A DNA stretch of 64,000 nucleotides. Source: Lomentospora prolificans (lineage: Eukaryota; Ascomycota; Sordariomycetes; Microascales; Microascaceae). Under the pieces are notes generated by a model. That model saw only the letters and a program-made list of their open reading frames with translations. It did not search any database and had not been told where the DNA came from. Numbering within the stretch: the first letter of the stretch is position 1; each line of letters starts with the position of its first letter. Positions 57,200 through 64,000 of the stretch are shown here, piece after piece. Location of the stretch: contig JARFXM010000006.1 of NCBI GenBank assembly GCA_029532625.1, positions 3,596,001-3,660,000 on the forward strand, given 5' to 3'. The position numbers and the translations under genes are program-made.

Positions 57200-59104
57200 T
57201 TAAAGCGTAACAAAGTCTCCCATCAACAGCCCCCCCGATCCCGTGAGTGGTTGTCGCTGCCAAAGAAGATTCTCCAAGTCCCCTTGTATATCCACCGCTT
57301 CCTCTATGAGCTCCCAGTCGTCAGCACCGTCGGCTTTGCTCAAGTACCGAAAGATCACGCGATCACCACCCTCTTCGAAAATGTATTCTCGCCGCCACAA
57401 CCGCTGCCACTGTTCCTTAGCCGTCCCCTCTAGTGCGTTGAGCCGTTCGACCTCTCGATTCCGCAACGCCAACGCGTACAAGGCGCGCGTGTTCCAAACG
57501 CCATCTTGGCCGGGGTAGTCCTTGAGTAGATGAATTGCCTCCTCGCGCGCTAGCGGGTCACGACAGAACATTGCAATGAGTAAAAGGTACCACGACAACC
57601 CACACTGCAGAGACAGCTGATGCGCTGGGTTCTTGATCTCGCGTTTCGCGGCTCGAAGGGCAATCTCCGCCATGGACAGGTATTGTTGGAAGTAGGGCGT
57701 CTGGGCCTCCAACGACTCAACCTTCAGGTACTTTGATGGGTTCTCAAAGATGTAAACGCCCACGAATTGGAGTCGTAGGTGAATGGCGCGCATGTAGGTC
57801 GGTGACTGATTATCTGACATGATGAGGGCGTTGAAGAGGGGTAGGAATGCGTTTTCCAGCTTCTCCGTTGTCTTTTGGAGCTCGTCGTAAAGCTTCTTGA
57901 CCTTTGGATTTTCAAGGATGTCGTGGTAGAAGGCGTTTACCGCCATCGGATCCGTCGAGGTAAGAATGCCAGATGCCAGTATAATCTCCATCAATGCTGG
58001 CCCCATCGCAACCTGCTTTCGCCTAGAGGCCATCCAATAGTCCTCAAACTCGTCAAGACTCGTAAATACGTCGGGGATATCGTCGACTGTGACGGACAGT
58101 TCAGGGACCTGGCTTAACATAACCATAAACGACTCCATCGTCTGCTTCTTATCCCTCAAACCCTTGACAAAGTTGGGCAGGGGCTTCCCGTCTCCAAATC
58201 TGCCGGGGAGAATGGCGCGTGCTTGGCCGGCCAAGTGGGTATAGATGTCTGCTACTGCCTCGAGGACAGGTCTCGGATTTGGTCCTAGGGCTGAAACATG
58301 ACCGTCTGTATCCCCGTCCATCACCAAGGTCAGTAGCAAAGCCAGCCCATGGTTGATGTGCGCCAGCGCAGTCTTTCTACTACCGCGAAGGGCTTCAAAA
58401 CAGACGAGCATGACCGAAAGGAAAACCGCATCAGTCATGGATGCTTCCTGGCTCTGTAGCCTGAGGGACTGGCAGTAGTGGGATATGGCCTGGAGGTAAT
58501 GAGTATCTTTCTCCGCGTCCGGAACGACGGGCGCGTCCGTCAACAGGCGCATAGAGCCACGATCAGCTTCCTTGTGCCACGTGCTCAAGGCGCCGATCCC
58601 TATCGCGGCGTGGAGGAGACTGGAGCTGTTGCGTGCGAGCTGAGGCAACATCACTCTCCACCACTCGCCATTGGAGGCCGCCGCGATCCATGGGCCCTGA
58701 ACCAAATTGACAAACTCGTCAAAATAGCGCACAGAAGTCGCATCGCGGAAGTTGACAGGACTCGGATTCGGCTCCATCTTTAATACCCGCGGTGAAGACA
58801 CGACGGATGACGAGACCGAGCGCGCGTGCTGTCTCGAGTCCCAGCAGATCTGGGCGGGCGCGCCCGTTTTCTTCTTCCTTTGGGGGACCTCATAGCCCTC
58901 GCATTGACCCCGGGTCCTGAGGCAATTATTGCAGTGCGGTTTCCTCTCGTCGCATTTGACATGGCGCTTCTTGCAGGTGATACAACCGGTCCGGACCTTT
59001 TGCAGACTGACGCGGGTTTGTTTTTGGCCGCCGTTGTGCTGGGACTGGTTCGTGTCGAAGACGATGATACCGGACGAACCGGCTTTTCCAGGGCGAGGAG
59101 TCAT
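57200..59104 (-). CDS. Zn(II)2Cys6 transcription factor (634 aa)
   Basis: Seen: one exon from ATG 59104 to a stop at 57200; the open frame upstream has only a GTG start. The zinc cluster is RTGCITCKKRHVKCDERKP, then HCNNC and GQCEGY, with the six Cys at 41, 44, 51, 58, 61 and 68 (C-x2-C-x6-C-x6-C-x2-C-x6-C). A basic QRKKKTG follows, then a long helical regulatory region (about 130-600) with the look of the fungal-specific C-terminal domain (SLLHAAIGIGALSTWH, LLVCFEALRG-like blocks). Known: such proteins bind CGG-type sites as dimers or monomers and often control adjacent genes. The gene is divergent from the acyl-CoA synthetase (753 bases between ATGs) and convergent with the exporter, so either may be its target. 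No break seen. Confidence 0.92.
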   Translation of the reverse strand: MTPRPGKAGSSGIIVFDTNQSQHNGGQKQTRVSLQKVRTGCITCKKRHVKCDERKPHCNNCLRTRGQCEGYEVPQRKKKTGAPAQICWDSRQHARSVSSSVVSSPRVLKMEPNPSPVNFRDATSVRYFDEFVNLVQGPWIAAASNGEWWRVMLPQLARNSSSLLHAAIGIGALSTWHKEADRGSMRLLTDAPVVPDAEKDTHYLQAISHYCQSLRLQSQEASMTDAVFLSVMLVCFEALRGSRKTALAHINHGLALLLTLVMDGDTDGHVSALGPNPRPVLEAVADIYTHLAGQARAILPGRFGDGKPLPNFVKGLRDKKQTMESFMVMLSQVPELSVTVDDIPDVFTSLDEFEDYWMASRRKQVAMGPALMEIILASGILTSTDPMAVNAFYHDILENPKVKKLYDELQKTTEKLENAFLPLFNALIMSDNQSPTYMRAIHLRLQFVGVYIFENPSKYLKVESLEAQTPYFQQYLSMAEIALRAAKREIKNPAHQLSLQCGLSWYLLLIAMFCRDPLAREEAIHLLKDYPGQDGVWNTRALYALALRNREVERLNALEGTAKEQWQRLWRREYIFEEGGDRVIFRYLSKADGADDWELIEEAVDIQGDLENLLWQRQPLTGSGGLLMGDFVTL

Positions 59105-59857
59105 ATTTTCGTCGTTTCGTGTTCCATGGCGAAATCTACCGTGAGCCGACACGCTGCAGTAAGCTCACTGTGATGGGCATGGTCTTGGAATCCTTGCTGC
59201 CTGGCTCTTGCTTGCTTGCTTTGATCCGTGTGAGACTGGAAAGATTAGTAATGATGATAGTGTACGAAGGTACTCCAAGTGCAATGCCACCTTGAAGCCC
59301 CATGAATTGGAGAGATCACGTGAGGGTAATCTCGGGAACTTGTCGGTTTGTTCGGTGTTGGTTCCCAGCATGGCACGTCCAGATCAATTACCCCACAAAG
59401 TTGAGAACAGCCGAGGGACCTCCAGTGCCATTGTCGAGAGCCCAGCTAATGCCCCAGGGTTGTGGCATCCGGGTTTCCTGTCCTGTTGAGCTCCATTCCC
59501 CCGTATAGTCTTAGTGCACCACGCTAACCCCGTCAACCCCACACTATCTCTCCTCTCTCCGCATCCGTCCACGGTTAACCACGGTGCAACCTGACTCAGG
59601 AACCCCACACGTGATTGATGCCGTTCGTTTCCCCAGCTTGGGGGAGCTCCCTCTGATAGCTCGGCCAAACCCCTTTACTCCTCTTCTCGCCGTTGAGACT
59701 AAAGCTCCTCTGAAATTCGGTCCATCTTTTATTTTCATCCGTATTATTTCTTGTTAATACACGTATCCTTTGCTTTCCCATGTTATAGCGAATCTCGAGC
59801 ATCATCGTTCCATTGGCAAGAGGAGACACCACCGGTGCTGTGCTGTTTCGGCGAACC
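59105..59857. promoter_or_regulatory. Bidirectional promoter between regulator and acyl-CoA synthetase
   Basis: The start codons of the two divergent genes are 753 bases apart. The stretch has CT-rich tracts near both ends and AATCTCGGG/CCCCACA-like segments, but no coding frame of note. A CACGTG-like site (ACACGTGAT) lies at about 59607-59615, and ATCACGTGAGG at about 59313-59323. These E-box-type sites may be used by bHLH factors or be chance. Confidence 0.5.
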
Positions 59858-61910
59858 ATGATCCGCCTCGGTACTGCGAGACGGCTTTGCCATCCCCGCA
59901 GCAGAAGCCTTCTCGCAGCGTGCCTCTCACACTTTCCGAGCCAAACCCCGATATCCATACAAATAGGAGCTCGTGAATATTCTTCGCTGTCACAGAGCAT
60001 CAGTCACGGCCCTAAAGATGTAAGTTGAACGGTGTTCCCTGCCAATGCAATTACGTCATAATAGTAGAGAGTGGTTGTCGCTGTCGAGAGCTCCAGATTG
60101 ACACTTGTGCCAGCCACCCCTCATCTCCGGCACAATACCAGATCACTTTGCGTCAATCGTCTCCAAGTACGGCCATCATCCGGCTGTAATAGCTCGTACC
60201 GCGACGACAACCAAGGACATTGGCGTCCCCGCTCCGGACGCCCAAGAAACTACTCTCACCTACGAAGGGCTGGACCTTCTCTCGAACCGTTATGCGTCCA
60301 GTCTACGGTCCCTCGGCGTCAAGAAGGGGGATCGTGTAGCTATTAGCCTCGGCAATTGCGTCGAGTTCGCCGCCCTCACCTATGCCGTCTTCAAGCTTGG
60401 TGCCATCCTCGTCCCGCTGAACCCGGGATTCAACGTCAAGCAGGTTGCGGCAGCGCTATCGCATCTCAGCGTGGAGCTTCTCATTATCGGAGCCGTGACC
60501 GACCTTGCCTACAAGCCGTGCCGAGGTCGCAGCAATGAACCGCTTCTACAAACGCTGGTCCCTAACCTTGAGGGGAGCCGACTCGAGTCCCCGTTGGTGC
60601 CATCTCTTAAGACGATCGTGACGCTGGATAACCTCGCTGCTCACCCGTCCGCCTCAATTCCTCTTGCAAAGTATCGTGCTCTCACTCCATTCACACAACT
60701 CCTCGAGGGGTCAACGAGCCCCATAATTCCAGACTCGCCGCTGCTGCCCTCCGAAACCATCAACATCCAATTCACATCTGGTACCACCTCGACACCCAAG
60801 GCTGCCATGCTGACCCACACTTCTATCCTCAACAACGGCGCCCTGATCGCCAACCGTATGGGTCTCAACCCCAGCGATCGCATGGTCGTCCCTCCTCCTT
60901 TGTTCCACTGCTTCGGCTGCGTGCTCGGCTACATGGCGACGGCCACGACCGGCGCAGCCATTCTCTTCCCCTCCCCTGCCTTCGACCCCGAGGCTACACT
61001 CCGCATGGTTGCTGCGCATGACGCCACCGGCCTTTACGGAGTAGCCACCATGTTCCTTGCGGTGCTTGAGAACCTTGCCGCTGGTATTGTCGACCGCAAG
61101 GATATGCCCAAGAACCTACGGAAGGGTATCGCGGCCGGTAGCTCCGTCCCCGAGTCGCTGATGCGGAAGTTATACGCCGAACTCGGATTGCAAGATCTAG
61201 TCATTTGTTACGGCATGACGGAAACTAGTCCTGTTAGCTGCATGACGAGCCCCCATGATCCCTTCGACAAGCGCACCGGCTCCGTCGGCAAGGTCATGCC
61301 GCACACCACCGTCAAAATAGTGGATCCTCTCGACCGATCAAGGGTCCTTCCTATCGGCAAACGCGGCGAGCTGGCCACGGCGGGGTATCTGGTAATGCAG
61401 GGCTACTGGGGCGACCGGGAGAGGTCTGCCGAAGTTATGATCACGGAAGAAGACGGCCGGACCTGGATGTACTCTGGAGACGAGGCGAGCATGGACGCGG
61501 ACGGCTACGTGGAAATCACAGGACGTATCAAAGATCTCATCATCCGGGGCGGGGAAAACATCCACCCCCTCGAGGTCGAAAACTGCCTCTTTCAGCACCC
61601 GCTCGTCGGCGAAGTATCCGTCGTGGGTGTACCCGACGAGAAGTACGGAGAGAGCGTCGGCGCCTTTGTCATTCCGGCCAAAGGCGTTCAAGTAAGCGCC
61701 GGCGAAGGAGCAAAGCAGCAACCCAACGTCCTCACGGCGGATTCGGTCCGGGACTGGGTTCGTGAGCATCTATCGAGTCATCTGGTGCCGAAGCATGTGT
61801 TTTGGATTGAGGATTACCCCAAGACGGCGAGCGGCAAGATCCAGAAGTTTAAGCTGCGTGAGTTGGCCAAGGACATCATTTCGGGGAAGTCGGCACCTCC
61901 TGTTATATAA
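59858..61910 (+). CDS. Acyl-CoA synthetase, ANL superfamily, probably mitochondrial (two exons, 652 aa)
   Basis: Seen: ATG 59858; exon 1 59858-60019, intron 60020-60113 (GTAAGT..GCCAG), exon 2 60114-61910. The first exon encodes an Arg-rich presequence (MIRLGTARRLCHPRSRSLL) ending GPKD and joins PPLISGTIPDHF. Core motifs are FTSGTTSTPKAAMLTH (P-loop), YGMTETSPVS (A5), YSGDEASMDADGYVEITGR (A7/A8), IIRGGENIHPLEVE, and the catalytic-lysine end PKTASGKIQKFKL. Known: ACSF2-like enzymes activate medium-chain or other acids to CoA esters via AMP. The end PPVI is no PTS1, so import into mitochondria rather than peroxisomes is inferred. A frame without exon 1 opens only at a TTG inside the intron. It shares a promoter with the regulator. 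Substrate unknown. Confidence 0.93.
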
Positions 61911-62300
61911 TTAGTGATTTTTAGAGTTTATATATATATTAATTGGTACCCTGTAATTGTGGATCGCCATGTTGTGATATGGAACATATTGTTGTTCTCG
62001 CGGATATGGGAAGCACGTCAATAACGAATAGCATATTGGATCAACTTGGTATTCGATTCATGCAGGCGTAGAAGAAAAAGATATCTTATTACATCCTCCA
62101 TTCCTTGATATGCGTTAGAAAATCATCGAAGAAGTCGCAAATAAATGTTGCTCTATTTAGAGGGCTTTTGGCCATAGACCACATGGCTATATAGCTAGGG
62201 TTAGCTTTGAGAAACAGCTGCGCAGTGGAAAAAGAAAGAAATGAATGAAAAGGAAAAAAAAAGGAAAGAAAAAGAAAAAAGACAAGAGAGCACGGCGAAC
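61911..62300. terminator. Convergent 3' region between synthetase and methyltransferase
   Basis: 390 bases between two stop codons of convergent genes. AT-rich directly after the synthetase stop (TATATATATATTAATTGG at about 61930-61947) and AAAGAAA-rich near 62236-62280, on whose other strand the methyltransferase ends. It should carry both polyadenylation regions; no coding frame. Confidence 0.5.
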
Positions 62301-63937
62301 TCACAAGTTGACATAAGCATGGAAAGCCTTTCCCTTTAGCTCTTTCCTCACCTTGGCCAGCAGAACATGCACCTCCTCCTCGTCCCAACCCTCCACGCCA
62401 CAGAGCAACCTCATTGAGAACCCCTCCAGCCCGTCAATCACCTGCGCAGCGTTGATGAGGCCCGTCTCCTTGAGATGCGGGTCCTTGGGCCACGGGCCAA
62501 TGGGCATCTTGAAGACTTTTTCGACCACGTTTTGGAAGCCGGCGTCCTTGGCCCATTTGGCGAGTTCCGGACCCGGGCTCGGGTTGCGGCCGACTTTCCG
62601 GGCGGCGCCGAGGATGAGGTTGAGCCAGATCGTGGTGTTGTGATCGTCGGTGAGACTGCCGTCGTCGGTGCGGTATTGCATGTCGTAGTCTTGGAATTCG
62701 GCCCAGCATCCGGGATTGAGGTTTCTACAGGATTATGGTGGTTAGCTCTGGATAATATTGTTATGCCTTTTCTCGTTCTCTCCTCGCTCGTGGTTGTCGT
62801 CGTATTATTACCCGTATATGTTCTTGACTAAACCTGGCCAGTCGCCGATCGAACCGACCATGTATCGGCAAAAGATGAAATCGAACGGGTTCGGATACGT
62901 CCACTCGCTTTCGACGTCGTCTACCTCGAACTTGACGTTTGGCGGTACCCTGTTGGTCAGTCAGCGCACCGTCTCACTCGGCGATATTATGCTTGGTTCT
63001 CTTACCACGCGGGCTGAAGCGGACTAAAGTCATTCCCCAGCACCTATCCATGATAATTACCCAATGTTAGAAGGCCCGGCTTTCCATCCGCTTCGATGTG
63101 CGACCTTACCTCTGCGGCCGGGTACCGGTCCGCAAACTCCATAGCCCCTGTGGCAAAAATAGTCAGACACTAACAATAGGTAGCCAAGTATCGCGGATCA
63201 CGAGCGAGGGTACAACGCACAAATCCCAGTACCGGTGCCAATATCGAGTACACGATGCACCTCATCCTCCTTAATCGGCGCGTGGTGTAGCTTGTCCCCT
63301 ACCGTCCTGACCATGACAACGTGTAGTAAATCCAGGCGGACAAGCTCTCGCTACCAGCGACACAAGGCAAGATTATTAGCTTCCGTCGCGCGATACGCTA
63401 CTATCATACCCATTGAAGTCCGCTGTCACGTACATCATCATTGGGCATGATATATTCTGGTCGATGGCACTGTCAGCATTTACTCTCGGGTGGGTTGCAA
63501 ATACGCAGAATAAAGGGTGACTGATGATAGGCGAGAGATGAGAGGTGCGCTGGCTTACTTCCTGAGCGGAATGCATGGTATCTGCGACCGTGTTCTGTCG
63601 GGTAGTCGACTATGCTGCTCGTCAAGGACGCGGTGTAGGCTGATCTGGAAATAAAAGCCCTCAAAATTAGTCCTTATCGAGGGAAAGCCAGCGGTTGCGT
63701 CAAAAGACTCGGCTAGGAAGAAAGAAAGAAAGAATAAAAAAAAGGGTAAAAAAGGTAAAAAAGAGTAAACATACACTCGCTCGTCGAAAATCCTCTCGTC
63801 TTCCAAGGCAAGCTCCTATTGTAAGAACACGAACGCAAATACGTCAATTCCTGGTTGATGCCATCCCCAGAAGAACACGCAAAACGCACCTCCGAGTCAA
63901 GCTCCATCACACGGGACTCTTCCTGTGGTTCTGACAT
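62301..63937 (-). CDS. LaeA-like SAM-dependent methyltransferase, nine exons, 321 aa
   Basis: Seen: ATG 63937 (MSEPQEESRVMELDSE); exons 63937-63890, 63815-63775, 63644-63559, 63456-63434, 63350-63221, 63147-63110, 63043-63006, 62949-62812 and 62724-62301. All phases close into one protein. After DYPTEHGRRYHAFRSGKYIM and MPNDD comes the SAM motif VHRVLDIGTGTGIWAMEFAD, then NDFSPLQPAWVPPNVKFEVD and FDFIFCRYMVGSIGDWPGLV. Later blocks are NLNPGCWAEFQDYDMQY, GPWPKDPHLKETG and KGKAFHAYVNL. These are characteristic of the fungal LaeA/UMTA-type family. Known: LaeA is a nuclear regulator of secondary metabolism; most paralogues are uncharacterised small-molecule or protein methyltransferases. Intron 2 (130 bases) is AT-rich with a long pyrimidine tract. 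Inference: tailoring or regulatory methyltransferase of the 53-64 kb module. Exons of 23-41 bases make it easy to mis-annotate. Confidence 0.92.
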
Positions 63938-64000
63938 TTTTTCTGTTTCCCTCTTTTCTTGTTTTCGTCTCCTTTGCTGTTGAATCTCCTTTTCGCAGTA

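Noticed and set aside
1..64000. Secondary-metabolite backbone gene (PKS, NRPS, terpene cyclase), CRISPR array or prophage
   Set aside because: None of the diagnostic domains or repeats was seen; the window is fungal nuclear DNA.

Overview
The window looks like nuclear DNA of a filamentous ascomycete (Pezizomycotina, probably Sordariomycetes). Genes are spaced singly on both strands and carry short GT..AG introns of about 50-130 bases, often with CTAAC/CTGAC-like branch sites. The families are typically fungal: a Goodbye-domain STAND NTPase, Zn(II)2Cys6 regulators, a LaeA-like methyltransferase, a CorA-like membrane protein and GH3. No rRNA, tRNA, CRISPR array or intact transposon was recognised. 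All function calls come from reading translations by eye; no database search was run.

Layout. 1-3157 (-): N-terminal 1031 residues of an NLR-like STAND NTPase that runs off the left edge. 6781-9446 (+): an alpha/beta hydrolase and a crotonase-fold enoyl-CoA hydratase/isomerase. 9763: a dead zinc-cluster regulator. 10188-14558 (-): a zinc-less MDR oxidoreductase and a six-exon GH3 glycosidase. 15889-16389 (-): a small uncharacterised protein. 20175-22513 (-): a two-domain fusion of a diaminopropionate-ammonia-lyase-like PLP enzyme and an M20 metallopeptidase/deacylase, the most interesting gene here. 23-37 kb is a degraded segment. It holds broken copies of an MDR oxidoreductase, a zinc-cluster regulator, a CCCH zinc-finger protein, an amidase, an unrecognised family and a GT2 glycosyltransferase. 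Between them lie three apparently intact genes: a small conserved fungal protein (25151), an FAD-linked oxidoreductase (26737) and an IlvD/Edd dehydratase (33548).

39852-45 kb (+): a divergent protein-kinase-like gene and a six-exon CorA-like membrane protein. 47684-49490 (+): an MFS sugar transporter, then about 3.3 kb of AT-rich DNA without a recognisable gene. 52769-63937: a compact module of a full-length ABCB-type transporter (+), a Zn(II)2Cys6 regulator (-), a probably mitochondrial acyl-CoA synthetase (+) divergent from the regulator, and a nine-exon LaeA-like methyltransferase (-).

How they may work together is inference. The hydrolase/crotonase pair and the acyl-CoA synthetase suggest acyl-CoA chemistry. 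The transporter/regulator/synthetase/methyltransferase block resembles the accessory part of a metabolite or detoxification locus, but no PKS, NRPS or terpene synthase is present. The density of dead genes between intact catabolic genes suggests a fast-evolving accessory region.
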